Source of the DNA: Clostridiales bacterium
GTDB lineage: Bacteria > Bacillota > Clostridia > Oscillospirales > CAG-272
Reading direction: 5' to 3'
DNA: 53,250 nt
Assembly: GCA_024693345.1 (NCBI GenBank)
Contig: JAILLB010000049.1
Span: forward strand, 1 to 53,250
Shown piece by piece: positions 27,065 through 36,030 of this stretch. The translations under genes were made by a program, and so were the position numbers. Position 1 is the stretch's first letter; each line of letters starts with the position of its first letter. The notes beneath the pieces are model-generated. The model was not told the origin of the DNA, did not search any database, and saw nothing but the letters and a program-made list of their open reading frames with translations.

Positions 27065-30016
27065 ATGAAAAAGATTTTATCACTTATTTTGGTTTTGACA
27101 ATGATTATTGTTCTTGTCGCTTGCAATGCAAACACAGACAAAAAAACAACAAGTGCCGACACAACTGTTGAAACAACAGAAAAGCCTGGCACCGAAACAA
27201 CAGTTGAAACTACTACTGCTGACACAACAGAAACGACAGAAGAAGAGACAACAACTGTTGAAGAAACCACCACCAATGAAGATCCTGAACCATTTAAAAC
27301 TTCCATTAAGATTCTTGCTATCGGAAACAGCTTTTCTGTAGACAGCATGGAATATCTTTACGGTATTCTCAAGGATCTCGGATATACAGACATTGTTCTT
27401 GCCAATCTTTATGTTGGCGGTTGTTCGCTTCAACAACATGCTGATTACATTGCAAAGTCTGCAAAACTGTCTCCTTATACATATTACAAAAACACATCTG
27501 GAACATGGACTACCAGAAATACAACCAAGATTACCGATGTGATCGATGAGTACGATTGGGATTATGTTTCACTCCAGCAGGTGAGCGGAAACAGCGGGTT
27601 GCCGGACACATTCGAACCATATTTGACACAGATTATTGAATTTGTTCACGAAAACTGTCCGAATACTGAATTGTTCTGGAATATGACATGGGCATATCCT
27701 GAAGGTTCTGATTATTCAAGTTTCAAGAACTACAACTATGATCAGGCAAGAATGTACAATGCAATTATTGAGACAACAAAGTCTCAGATTGTTCCGAGAG
27801 AAGACTTTTCATTTGTTATTCCGACCGGAACTGCAGTCCAGAATGCCAGAACAAGTTTCCTCACGGAAGGACAACTTCACAGAGACAATCTTCACTTGTC
27901 AAATGACATAGGAAGGTTCCTTGCTTCAATGATGTGGGCAAGACAGATAACAGGAAGAAGTGTTGCAAATGTCACATACAATCCAGCTTCGAAAGTTATC
28001 AACGAACAGATAATGAACGTAATCAAAGAATCAGTTGAAAATGCTTTCAACAATCCATTTGAGGTAACCGAATCTGAGTTTACTGAATATAATTCAGTAT
28101 CTACTGATGAAATACTTTCTTCTTACGGAATAGATCCTGCCAAATACTCAAAACTTAATTACACTCTGACAAGTTTTGCATATTGGAATTCAAATACATC
28201 TACAGAACTTATATGTGCTGAAAATGGCAGCACAGCAACAAATCTCAATCAATATGCTGCCACTCAGTTGTTTGACAAAACCCAGATACCCGTAGGCTCG
28301 ATTATAGTCATAGTTGAAGGATACAAATATAGACCAGATGCTTTTGTTGAACAGGATGGAACACTTCTCAAAAACGGAAACGGAACCGGAAAAAGTGGTT
28401 ATACAAGACAGGAAATGGTATCCGATGATGCTGTTGTCGTAACAGATGAATGGTGGGCAAACTGGTCAGTTGTCGGATTTAATATCAATCTGTACAACAA
28501 TATCGCACTCAAAGAATCGGTGATCCAATCGTTCTATAAGAAATTTACCATCTATGTTCCGAATGACCCTAATGAACCAATCCCGGTTTTGAACAAAGAA
28601 ACCAATGAGGAGAAATTAGATAAACTTCTCAGAGATAATGGGTTCAATCCATCCGAATATTCGGTTTTGAAGTTTGATTTAACTACATACGCATATTATA
28701 ATTCAACTCAGAATTCAAACCTTGTAAGCAAGGCAGGCGGAAGCACTGCAAGCAACATTAACCAGTTTGCAGCAACAAAGATTTTCACCAAAGACGAGAT
28801 ACCTAATGGTTCACTTGTGGTTATCTTTGACGAATATCAGTACAGACCTGAAGGCTGGGTTGATCTCAGCACCAAAAATGCAGGCTCTGCAAGACCAGGC
28901 AACGTTGTCACTAGCGTAGGCGGAATAGTGACTGTTGTCAACGATGAATGGTGGGGCAAATGGAACTACAGAGCATTTAACATTGCTAAAGCAGGCAACC
29001 CCGGACTGGCAGATGATGAAATGAAGGCACTGCAAAATCAATTCTTCATTCTTGTTCCAAAGGGAACAGTTTCCAATGCATTGCTTCATCAAGCACTCAA
29101 TGATAAGGGATATAACCTTGAAAACTATACACTCTTCAATTTGAAGATTACTTACTATGCGTACTATAATTCCACTGCGAACTCAAACTTGGTAAGCAAG
29201 GAAAATGGAAGTACTGCAAGTAATATAAACCAGTTTGCAGCAACACAGATTATTTCCAAAAATGAATTGCCTGACGGTTCACTCATTGTAGTATTTGACG
29301 GATATCAATACAGACCTGAAGGCTGGACATCACTGAGTTCCAAGAACAGTAGCTCATCTAGACCAGCAAATGTAATTACAAGCGGCGATCCTGAAATCAG
29401 AGAGGTCAACAGCGAATGGTGGGGATCGTGGAATTTTAGAGCATTTAACATCGCAAGAGCCGGAAATCCGGGACTGGGTGATGACGAAATGAAAAAACTT
29501 TCAAGTGTATTCTTTATCTTGGTTCCGAAAGATGCCATCGAAGAACCTACAATTGATAAATCACTTGCGAAAGTATTAAGTGACAATGGAATAGATGCTT
29601 CACAGTACACCGTTCAGAATTTGATGTGGACATACTATGCATATTACAATTCAACATCTAATTCACAATTAGTAAGCAAAGAAGGTGGCAGTACTGCGAC
29701 AAATCTAAACCAATTTGCAGCTACTCAGCAGTTTTCTGAATCAGATCTCCCAAAAGGAACACTGATTATTGTCCTCAAGGGATATCAGTATAGGCCGGAA
29801 GGATGGGAGACGCTATCCACCAAGAATACTTCAACAACCCGTCCGGGTAACGTTATTGCATCAACTGGTGTATCAATAACTAAAGTTGATTCGAAGTGGT
29901 GGAGTTCATGGACAGTACGGGCATTCAACGTTGCAAAAGCAGGCAATCCCGCATTGAGCGATGATGAAATGCATCAATTGTCAAATGTGTTCTTCATTTT
30001 GATTCCGAAAAAGTAA
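27065..30016 (+). CDS. Large secreted lipoprotein: SGNH-like (DUF4886) domain plus four tandem repeats
   Basis: 983 residues. A signal peptide ends in the lipobox LVAC (Cys20), followed by a Thr/Glu-rich linker to about 78. Residues 81-335 look like a DUF4886/SGNH hydrolase: ILAIGNSFSVDS (oxyanion/Ser block at 84-95), DYVSLQQVSGNSG, FWNMTWAYPEG and HRDNLHLSNDIG with D274 and H277. Four units of about 150 residues follow (about 345-505, 515-667, 672-825, 832-983). Each has AYYNSTxNSxLVSKxGGSTAxNxNQFAATxxF-type wording (paraphrased), then YRPEGW, RPGNV, EWWGxWxxRAFN and FFILVPK. The first unit is the most divergent. I do not recognise the repeat; it could be a carbohydrate-binding or adhesive module. 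Probably a cell-surface esterase acting on glycans. Confidence 0.8.
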   Translation: MKKILSLILVLTMIIVLVACNANTDKKTTSADTTVETTEKPGTETTVETTTADTTETTEEETTTVEETTTNEDPEPFKTSIKILAIGNSFSVDSMEYLYGILKDLGYTDIVLANLYVGGCSLQQHADYIAKSAKLSPYTYYKNTSGTWTTRNTTKITDVIDEYDWDYVSLQQVSGNSGLPDTFEPYLTQIIEFVHENCPNTELFWNMTWAYPEGSDYSSFKNYNYDQARMYNAIIETTKSQIVPREDFSFVIPTGTAVQNARTSFLTEGQLHRDNLHLSNDIGRFLASMMWARQITGRSVANVTYNPASKVINEQIMNVIKESVENAFNNPFEVTESEFTEYNSVSTDEILSSYGIDPAKYSKLNYTLTSFAYWNSNTSTELICAENGSTATNLNQYAATQLFDKTQIPVGSIIVIVEGYKYRPDAFVEQDGTLLKNGNGTGKSGYTRQEMVSDDAVVVTDEWWANWSVVGFNINLYNNIALKESVIQSFYKKFTIYVPNDPNEPIPVLNKETNEEKLDKLLRDNGFNPSEYSVLKFDLTTYAYYNSTQNSNLVSKAGGSTASNINQFAATKIFTKDEIPNGSLVVIFDEYQYRPEGWVDLSTKNAGSARPGNVVTSVGGIVTVVNDEWWGKWNYRAFNIAKAGNPGLADDEMKALQNQFFILVPKGTVSNALLHQALNDKGYNLENYTLFNLKITYYAYYNSTANSNLVSKENGSTASNINQFAATQIISKNELPDGSLIVVFDGYQYRPEGWTSLSSKNSSSSRPANVITSGDPEIREVNSEWWGSWNFRAFNIARAGNPGLGDDEMKKLSSVFFILVPKDAIEEPTIDKSLAKVLSDNGIDASQYTVQNLMWTYYAYYNSTSNSQLVSKEGGSTATNLNQFAATQQFSESDLPKGTLIIVLKGYQYRPEGWETLSTKNTSTTRPGNVIASTGVSITKVDSKWWSSWTVRAFNVAKAGNPALSDDEMHQLSNVFFILIPKK
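28097..30013 (+). repeat. Four tandem ~150-codon repeats inside the lipoprotein gene
   Basis: The DNA repeats in frame, with strong protein conservation but clear nucleotide drift, so the duplication is not recent. Units 2-4 share the tract AAxPGNPGLxDDEM-like spacing (for example KAGNPGLADDEM, RAGNPGLGDDEM, KAGNPALSDDEM). Unit 1 lacks that tract and replaces it with NLYNNIALKESV. Confidence 0.85.
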
Positions 30017-30032
30017 TCTGATGACATAAAAA

Positions 30033-30063
30033 ACCAGGAAGAGAACTGAAATCCCTTCCTGGT
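30033..30063. terminator. Bidirectional terminator between lipoprotein gene and gltS
   Basis: ACCAGGAAG (30033-30041) pairs with CTTCCTGGT (30055-30063), flanked by A-run on the left and ATTTTTT on the right, so it can serve both convergent genes. Confidence 0.85.
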
Positions 30064-30069
30064 ATTTTT

Positions 30070-31464
30070 TCAATTTTCATCTGGTTGAGTTTTTTTCTTT
30101 TTCGACGATACAACTAAAAAGACGGTATATGCAATGAACAGAACAAAGAATACACCCATCGAAATAAGGCATCCTGTCAAGCTTCTTGCACTCATGTTAA
30201 GCATCAGCAAAAGAGGTGCCACTGCTACCATTGCCGGAAACTGAGAAACGATGAAAATTGAACTTGTCGGAGTTTCAAAATTCGGATCGATTTCTCTCAA
30301 CAGAATCATTCCGTTTGAGGCTGTTCCTGTCAGTGTTCCGAAGTTTATCAAGAATGTTTCGTGCTCGATTTCCTTAAAACAGCATTTACATATGAGTCGC
30401 ACGTAAATGGTGGTGAATATCGCACCTGCGATTGACAGAACAACTATAGGCCATGCATATTTTGCCACTATATTAAAGTCTATTGCTGCAACTCCTGCAA
30501 TTATCATCATATCAAACGAAAAACCGGATATACGATCCATCTGATAGTTGTTTATGTATCTGCTCTTAATAACTTTTTTGTTTTCGAGTGCCTTGATGAC
30601 AACTTTGATTAGTGTGGCAGTTATAACGCCCCATATGAAATTGAAGCCCCAAGCTACATCATTGAAAAGTTTGATTCCCGTTACATCACTGAGTTTTGCA
30701 AAGAGAAACATAATAACAAATGATAATCCGTAAGACAGAGTACAAAGAGCAATTTGAATTGATGTTTTGTCGACGGATTCACAGTCTTCAATCTCATTTT
30801 TCTCTTCAAAGTGTTCGACTTTTCTTTCTAAGGTTGCAGTTCTTTCTGCTATTTTGCCTTTCTTTTTGAAAATGTTTATGTAAGTGACACCCACAACAGA
30901 AGCTACTATAAAACCAATTGATGCTATAGTGAGTCCAAAACTGCCATTTCCATCAAAGCCGTATTCACCGAAGTTTATATCCCAAGTTAGAGCGTTGCCA
31001 GGTCCTTGTCCAAAACCAAGTGGCAAAATGACACCTGCAGCATAAAACAGGGAAGATCCAGCGTAATAAAACACAAGGGAAATTGCTATTCCGACAACCG
31101 CCTGAAGCATATATGTTCCGCCTGTCAAAAGACCGTTCTGCAATGCTTTGCGCCCAATTTTTGTATTCTTATCTTTTTCAATTGTCTTCATTGTCATTGC
31201 AATGAAACCGACTCCAAGAGCATGATAAGTGATAATCTGCATTATTCTTGCATCAATGATGGAAACGCCTGCAGTTTTTTCAACTATCAAGTTAACCAAA
31301 AACAACAGAAGTCCGCCTATAAGTGCGCTCGGAATAAAAGCTTTTTTTAATAATGGTATGGTTCTTCTTAGAGCATTTCCTACAAGTAGAGCTATAAGTA
31401 ACAAACCAACGTTTATTACAACACTCCAGACACTATCAAATTGAGTTAAATCAAATCTCCACAT
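30070..31464 (-). CDS. gltS: Sodium/glutamate symporter, GltS family
   Basis: 464 residues with about ten to twelve membrane segments. The family look is strong: SVVINVGLLLIALLVGNALRR at the start, PLGFGQGPGNALTW (the first re-entrant loop, GQGPG) and LINFGTLTGTASNGMILLRE (second loop). It carries glutamate or a related acid with Na+. A hydrophilic cytoplasmic loop (ERTATLERKVEHFEEKNEIED) lies mid-chain. It begins 6 bp after the acyltransferase gene and is probably in its operon. Glutamate metabolism is also served by gdhA upstream in the window. Confidence 0.88.
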   Translation of the reverse strand: MWRFDLTQFDSVWSVVINVGLLLIALLVGNALRRTIPLLKKAFIPSALIGGLLLFLVNLIVEKTAGVSIIDARIMQIITYHALGVGFIAMTMKTIEKDKNTKIGRKALQNGLLTGGTYMLQAVVGIAISLVFYYAGSSLFYAAGVILPLGFGQGPGNALTWDINFGEYGFDGNGSFGLTIASIGFIVASVVGVTYINIFKKKGKIAERTATLERKVEHFEEKNEIEDCESVDKTSIQIALCTLSYGLSFVIMFLFAKLSDVTGIKLFNDVAWGFNFIWGVITATLIKVVIKALENKKVIKSRYINNYQMDRISGFSFDMMIIAGVAAIDFNIVAKYAWPIVVLSIAGAIFTTIYVRLICKCCFKEIEHETFLINFGTLTGTASNGMILLREIDPNFETPTSSIFIVSQFPAMVAVAPLLLMLNMSARSLTGCLISMGVFFVLFIAYTVFLVVSSKKKKTQPDEN

Positions 31465-31470
31465 TAACAG

Positions 31471-32670
31471 TTAACTCCATATATCGTAATATTTGTCGAT
31501 ACCGGTCCTTTGCATTTCGGTGTCAAGTTTGTGAAATGCAAATATGTATTTAATCGGATTGAATCGTTTTCCACCGCGAAGTGTGTAATCATTATCGTTA
31601 TACTGGAAAACGAGATTTCTGCCCGAAACAATCGAGGCTGAGGTTATTTTATTCACATCAAATGATTGGTTGCCGCACTGCAAGACAGAGTCTGTCAAAG
31701 ACAACTCACCTTTGCAGATTTCTGTTTTCTCGTTGAATGGTTTAGAGTCGAAGAGTTTGACATTTTCATCATGGAATATTACTTTACCAGGCACAACCGC
31801 CATTTCTCTAACCGCTTTTTTCTGGTATTCCCAGAAATCTATCAGCTTGTTAATTCCATCGATGCCGTGAATCATCAAATCTTCACCGAATTCTGCGCTC
31901 ATATTACATGAATTGCAGTAAAAATGAGAACCTTTGGAATAAATTGTTTCAAATTTCCCGCATTTTGGACAGCAAAACAGCATTCGTTCAATATATTCTG
32001 CTCTTTTGCTGCTCTTGTATTTGTTTCCGCTCTCGCTGTCAAAAACACGCAAATTTTCAGTTATGACTGAAAGTATGTCTTCATCTTTCATATGACTGTA
32101 TTGGTCATGCGAAAGAACATACTGGATGTTTCCGTAAAAAGGCCCATGTCTTTTTTTGTTTTTGAATCTTGGACTTACGCCTGAACCTCCGTGCATATTG
32201 AAGATAACAATTGTTGCATTAGTCCTTTTTAATAACAATGGAAAATCAGGTGTTATGTAGTATTGAAATTCAGCATAGTATCTGTTTCCTTCCGGGAAGA
32301 GAAGGACAGATTTGCCATCATTCAAATACTGTATCATCCGCATTACTGCCCGGAAATCAGGCTTTCCTTTGCTTTTGGGTATAACTGAGCAATATGTAAA
32401 CAATTTGTATAAAAACTTTCCCGAGAATATGTTGTCAGTTGCAACCGGGTAAACTGGTTTGTCAAATGCAGTGATAATGCAAATTGGATCTTCATCGGTT
32501 TGATGATTACTTAATACCAGTACAGACTCACCTTTTTTGATTTTATATTTGTCTTTACAGCGATACCCGAGGAAGATTCGAGTATACAGAAAAGAAAAGA
32601 AGCGAACTATTGGAAGCAAAATCTTATGAGACTGTTTAGCATACTTGCTTAAATTTATGTTTTTGTCCAT
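31471..32670 (-). CDS. PlsC-like 1-acylglycerol-3-phosphate acyltransferase with C-terminal zinc ribbon
   Basis: 399 residues from the ATG at 32670 (MDKNINLSKYAKQSHK), preceded by AAGGAAGG; a longer frame upstream lacks a site. The acyltransferase motifs are LSNHQTDEDP (HX4D) and LLFPEGNRYY (FPEG), with an N-terminal hydrophobic helix. After about residue 240 there is a zinc-ribbon pair CPKCGKFETIYSKGSHFYCNSC and a C-terminal domain of 120 residues with LFDSKPFNEKTEI, which ordinary PlsC (about 200-250 residues) lacks. Phospholipid synthesis at the inner membrane face is the likely role; another acyl acceptor is possible. Confidence 0.8.
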   Translation of the reverse strand: MDKNINLSKYAKQSHKILLPIVRFFSFLYTRIFLGYRCKDKYKIKKGESVLVLSNHQTDEDPICIITAFDKPVYPVATDNIFSGKFLYKLFTYCSVIPKSKGKPDFRAVMRMIQYLNDGKSVLLFPEGNRYYAEFQYYITPDFPLLLKRTNATIVIFNMHGGSGVSPRFKNKKRHGPFYGNIQYVLSHDQYSHMKDEDILSVITENLRVFDSESGNKYKSSKRAEYIERMLFCCPKCGKFETIYSKGSHFYCNSCNMSAEFGEDLMIHGIDGINKLIDFWEYQKKAVREMAVVPGKVIFHDENVKLFDSKPFNEKTEICKGELSLTDSVLQCGNQSFDVNKITSASIVSGRNLVFQYNDNDYTLRGGKRFNPIKYIFAFHKLDTEMQRTGIDKYYDIWS

Positions 32671-32760
32671 GTGCTTCCTTCCTTTCTCTTTTTTAGCTAG
32701 ATAAAATAACTTTACCATATGAATGGGTCGAATTTCAAGTAAGCCAGGATAGTCAAAAAA

Positions 32761-32787
32761 CCTCTTCTGTCGCATTGACAGAAGAGG
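32761..32787 (-). terminator. Terminator of the SpoIIE-type phosphatase gene
   Basis: CCTCTTCTGTC (32761-32771) and GACAGAAGAGG (32777-32787) form an 11-bp perfect stem with a 5-base loop; six T follow on the minus strand. Confidence 0.92.
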
Positions 32788-32806
32788 CTTTGATTATGAA
32801 TTTTGG

Positions 32807-34258
32807 TTAATGACCTCTATATTCAAGACATAGCATTGTCAAATCATCGAATTGTTCTGCATCTTTGACGAATCCGTCAACTGAATTGCGCACCTGTTTA
32901 AGAATGCTTTCAGGAGAAGAATTTGGATCTTGATTCAATGCTTCAAGCATACGATCAGTGCCGTACAATTCTTTGACTGAACTTGTTGCTTCCGGTACTC
33001 CGTCAGTGTAGAGGAAGAGTTTGGAACCGGGCTGCATTGTGATTTCATATTCCCTGTACCTTATATCGTCCATTCCGCCTATAACAAATCCATGTTTATC
33101 TTTAACAAGTTCAAACTTGCTGTTGGCTTGATGTAATACCGGATATTCATGCCCCGCATTGGCAGCCGTAAGTTTACCTGTTGAAAGCTCAAGTATTCCA
33201 AGCCATACCGTGACAAACATTTCTTCGCGGTTGTTTGAACAAATTGCAGCATTTGTGTCCGTAAGAATTTGAGCAGGAGATTTTCCAAGCATAGCATTGT
33301 TGGCAAGGATGATTTTAGTGGCCATCATGAACAGCGCTGCAGGAACTCCTTTTCCCGAAACGTCAGCCATGACAATGCATAAATGATCGTCATCTACCAA
33401 GAAGAAATCATAAAAGTCCCCGCCTACTTCCTTTGCCGGATCCATGGATGCATATATATCAAATTCCGGGCGTTCAGGAAATGCAGGATAAATGCTTGGC
33501 AACATATCTGCCTGGATTGCTGATGCCATTGTCAGTTCTGTTTCAATTCTTGAGTTTTCAAGTTGCTGTTTCTCATATTTCTCAGTCTGATTTCTGACGA
33601 TGACAGAGAACATGAATACTGCGGCACCGACAGTGGCGAATATGATAAATTGTACTCCATAGAAAATGCCCTGCAGTATTATTGCAACTATTGGTGCTAC
33701 CATGTAAACCCAAAATGCGACATATACTTTTTTGTCGATGTTTTTGCGGTACTTGACCAATAAAACAATATCGAGAACAAGCATTACAATAGGCGCTGCA
33801 TTTGAAAGCAGGTACAAAGCACCACGGTGGTATATGTTGCCATCATCAAAGAAGAAAATAATGTTTGTGAATCTGTCAACAATCAAAAGAATTACGTGAA
33901 CTATCAAAAGGGTTAAAAGGGATATTGCTATACCTTTTGATTTGTGGTTGGGCCGAGCCACGGACAATACGAGCATAGACATCAAAAATGCCATGATTCC
34001 TGCTGCCAGCATTTCCACGAATGTTACTGCATATAGTGCAATTTTTATACCATCCCCGAGTAAGCCCTCCATAAGCTTGCGTGCCAGATGAGCCGATATG
34101 TAAAGAGTTATTAGAGAAAAAAATGCTTGGAAATATCTTCTAACTTCTTTGCGAAGATTAACTGCGGATGTGATGTGCAAAAAGCAAAGACCACAAACTC
34201 CGATTCCAGCAGAAATGAATAAGATGTTAATTAGGTTGGCAGTGGTTATACTTAACAT
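32807..34258 (-). CDS. Membrane-bound SpoIIE/RsbU-type PP2C phosphatase
   Basis: 483 residues. Residues 1-220 hold seven to eight membrane helices without a recognised sensor fold. A short coiled-coil linker (QTEKYEKQQLENSRIETELTMA region) joins to a PPM-type phosphatase: KEVGGDFYDFF, MADVSGKGVPAALFM, AGHEYPVL, LFLYTDGVPEA and EQFDDLTML, with the metal-binding Asp residues in place. Such enzymes dephosphorylate STAS-domain anti-anti-sigma factors in partner switching. No STAS or anti-sigma kinase gene is adjacent; the STAS-APH protein 6 kb away is a possible but unproven partner. GGAG precedes the ATG. Confidence 0.9.
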   Translation of the reverse strand: MLSITTANLINILFISAGIGVCGLCFLHITSAVNLRKEVRRYFQAFFSLITLYISAHLARKLMEGLLGDGIKIALYAVTFVEMLAAGIMAFLMSMLVLSVARPNHKSKGIAISLLTLLIVHVILLIVDRFTNIIFFFDDGNIYHRGALYLLSNAAPIVMLVLDIVLLVKYRKNIDKKVYVAFWVYMVAPIVAIILQGIFYGVQFIIFATVGAAVFMFSVIVRNQTEKYEKQQLENSRIETELTMASAIQADMLPSIYPAFPERPEFDIYASMDPAKEVGGDFYDFFLVDDDHLCIVMADVSGKGVPAALFMMATKIILANNAMLGKSPAQILTDTNAAICSNNREEMFVTVWLGILELSTGKLTAANAGHEYPVLHQANSKFELVKDKHGFVIGGMDDIRYREYEITMQPGSKLFLYTDGVPEATSSVKELYGTDRMLEALNQDPNSSPESILKQVRNSVDGFVKDAEQFDDLTMLCLEYRGH

Positions 34259-34356
34259 TTTAATATCTCCATACAGTTTTCTCTATGACAATGATACCAT
34301 GATTGATATAAAAATACAACGAAAATGAAATGTTAAATCTTTTGGGAAACAAAAAA

Positions 34357-34384
34357 CCTCTCTGGTTTTTGCTTACCAAAGAGG
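34357..34384 (-). terminator. Terminator after tRNA-Gln
   Basis: CCTCTCTGGT (34357-34366) pairs with ACCAAAGAGG (34375-34384) with one mismatch; the minus strand continues with TTTTTTG. Confidence 0.7.
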
Positions 34385-34394
34385 CATATTTATC

Positions 34395-34471
34395 TGGCTG
34401 GGACAGCCGGACTTGAACCGACGAAATGCAAGAGTCAAAGTCTTGTGCCTTACCAACTTGGCTATGTCCCA
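34395..34471 (-). tRNA. tRNA-Gln (anticodon TTG)
   Basis: 77 nt on the minus strand with encoded CCA (34395-34397). The acceptor is TGGGACA/TGTCCCA with G73, the anticodon stem CAAGA/TCTTG with loop CTTTGAC (anticodon TTG), and the T loop is TTCAAGT. It has its own promoter and terminator. Confidence 0.95.
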
Positions 34472-34484
34472 TTAAGCAGTTAGT

Positions 34485-34513
34485 ATTTTAACAACTATTG
34501 AAAAATATGTCAA
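34485..34513 (-). promoter_or_regulatory. Promoter of tRNA-Gln
   Basis: On the minus strand TTGACA (complement of 34508-34513) and TAAAAT (complement of 34485-34490) are spaced 17 bp, 14 bp before the tRNA 5' end. Confidence 0.8.
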
Positions 34514-34539
34514 CCGAAAAAACCATATTAATCATCATA

Positions 34540-34568
34540 TTGTTATTCCCAGTTGTCTAGTGTAAAAT
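34540..34568 (+). promoter_or_regulatory. Promoter of the alpha/beta hydrolase gene
   Basis: TTGTTA (34540-34545) and TAAAAT (34563-34568) are spaced 17 bp. The -10 overlaps an upstream in-frame ATG (34567), which excludes that codon as the start and supports the ATG at 34594. Confidence 0.7.
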
Positions 34569-34593
34569 GAACTACGGAAGGGAAGGTGGAGAA

Positions 34594-35523
34594 ATGTATA
34601 TTGCTATCGGTGTTATTGCAGCATTGATGATTGCATATGTTGTTTTTATGATCGTCATGTTCAACAAATCTGCCAGAGGAAGACAAACCGAGGATAATCT
34701 ATTTTCGGATGATCAGCCGAGTTATTTGAGGCCTTATCTTGAAAGATTGAGAGAGAACAGAAAGTGGCTTGACAAGATTCCGTTTGAGGAGATTTACGTA
34801 ACAAGCTTTGATAATCTCAAACTATATGCAAGGTTTTATCACTGTGAAAAACCCAAGGCAACTGCAATACTTGTGCATGGATACAGAGGTGACGGAGAAA
34901 CCTGTTATCCTATATTGTCCAGATATTTGCTTGAACAGAATATTGATGTTGTCATCATAAGACACAGAGCACATGTCCACAGCGAAGGGAAAAGACTTTG
35001 TCTGGGGTTAAAAGAAAGGTATGACGTCAAGAGCTGGTGCGATTATGTCAGCACAATAATACCAAAGGATATGCCAATGTTTGTGAGCGGAATATCCATG
35101 GGCGGTGCCTCTGTTCTACTATCTTCAAGTCTGGAATTGCCCGATAATGTTAAGTTCCTTATTAATGATTGCGGATATTCTGATGGGTATGAAGAATTGA
35201 AGGCTGCCGCCAGATTTATGAAGATTCCGCCGATTTTTTATGCTCCGATAGGGTGGTTGTTATACAAGATTACAGAGGGAGTAGATTTCAAAAAAGTTAG
35301 ACCTGTTGATGAAGTAAAAAAATCACATCTTCCTATATTAACCATACACGGAGAAGCCGATACATTTGTGCCATTTGAAATGTGTAAAGAGATATATGCT
35401 GCATGTGCATCTGAAAAAGAACTCGTGACTGTTCCAGGTGCAACTCATGGTATGAGTTATCTGGTTGATACCGACAAGTGCAATAAAGCTATTCAAAGAT
35501 GGATAGACAAATATCTTTCCTGA
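34594..35523 (+). CDS. Membrane-anchored alpha/beta hydrolase
   Basis: 309 residues from the ATG at 34594 (MYIAIGVIAALMIAYVVFMI), preceded by AAGGTGGAG. One N-terminal helix anchors it in the membrane. The hydrolase core has ILVHGYRGDG (oxyanion region), SGISMGGAS (nucleophile Ser), HGEADTFVP (Asp) and GATHGMSY (His), so the triad is complete. It resembles small BAAT/dienelactone-type esterases common in Clostridia (peptidase S9-like group). The topology puts the catalytic part most likely in the cytoplasm. The substrate is unknown. Confidence 0.85.
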   Translation: MYIAIGVIAALMIAYVVFMIVMFNKSARGRQTEDNLFSDDQPSYLRPYLERLRENRKWLDKIPFEEIYVTSFDNLKLYARFYHCEKPKATAILVHGYRGDGETCYPILSRYLLEQNIDVVIIRHRAHVHSEGKRLCLGLKERYDVKSWCDYVSTIIPKDMPMFVSGISMGGASVLLSSSLELPDNVKFLINDCGYSDGYEELKAAARFMKIPPIFYAPIGWLLYKITEGVDFKKVRPVDEVKKSHLPILTIHGEADTFVPFEMCKEIYAACASEKELVTVPGATHGMSYLVDTDKCNKAIQRWIDKYLS

Positions 35524-35536
35524 AAAATAAAAAATG

Positions 35537-35561
35537 ATGGCATGACTTTCGGTCATGCCAT
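35537..35561. terminator. Terminator between hydrolase and DtxR-family regulator genes
   Basis: ATGGCATGAC (35537-35546) pairs perfectly with GTCATGCCAT (35552-35561), with A-rich DNA before and TTTTGATGTTTTTT after it. It can serve both convergent genes. Confidence 0.88.
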
Positions 35562-35576
35562 TTTGATGTTTTTTAA

Positions 35577-35951
35577 TCATTGTTTGCCATATTTTTTCAT
35601 GTGTGCCTTAATGGCATCGAATGTTTCATCGCTTATATAATGCTCGATCCTGCAGGCATCATTTGTTGCTGTTTCTTCACTGACGCCCAGATTGATTAAT
35701 AGCTTTGTAAGAACTGTGTGACGATCATAGATGCTCTGTGCCTTTTTGTAACCCTTTTCGGTCAGCTGGATGTATCCAAGATTATCCGTAACAACATATC
35801 CGCCCTTTTTGAGCAGACCTATGGCGCGGCTAACCGAAGGTTTTGAAAATCCCATTTGTTCGCCAACATCAATTCCACGGATGGTGGAAGATTTCTGAGA
35901 AAGAATATATATGGTTTCGAGATACATTTCGCCTGATTCCAACATGGCCAT
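35577..35951 (-). CDS. DtxR/MntR-family metal-dependent transcriptional regulator
   Basis: 124 residues from the ATG at 35951 (MAMLESGEMYLETIY), with GGAGG upstream. The winged helix is clear: RGIDVGEQMGFSKPSVSRAIGLLKKGGYV, with helix-turn-helix residues around SKPSVSRAI (quoted in parts). The dimerisation/metal domain has the usual ligands: ESGEMYLETI, HTVLTKLLINLGV, CRIEHYISDE. It has no SH3-like third domain, so it is MntR-sized. It is divergent from feoA-feoA-feoB, whose control region holds three palindromes of one type, so it probably represses iron uptake when Fe(II) is high. Confidence 0.88.
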   Translation of the reverse strand: MAMLESGEMYLETIYILSQKSSTIRGIDVGEQMGFSKPSVSRAIGLLKKGGYVVTDNLGYIQLTEKGYKKAQSIYDRHTVLTKLLINLGVSEETATNDACRIEHYISDETFDAIKAHMKKYGKQ

Positions 35952-36030
35952 TTGGACAACCTCCATCGTTTCGAGTGTAAATATAGATTATCACATTTTT
36001 ACGAAATTTTCAACAAACACAAAATCCCTC

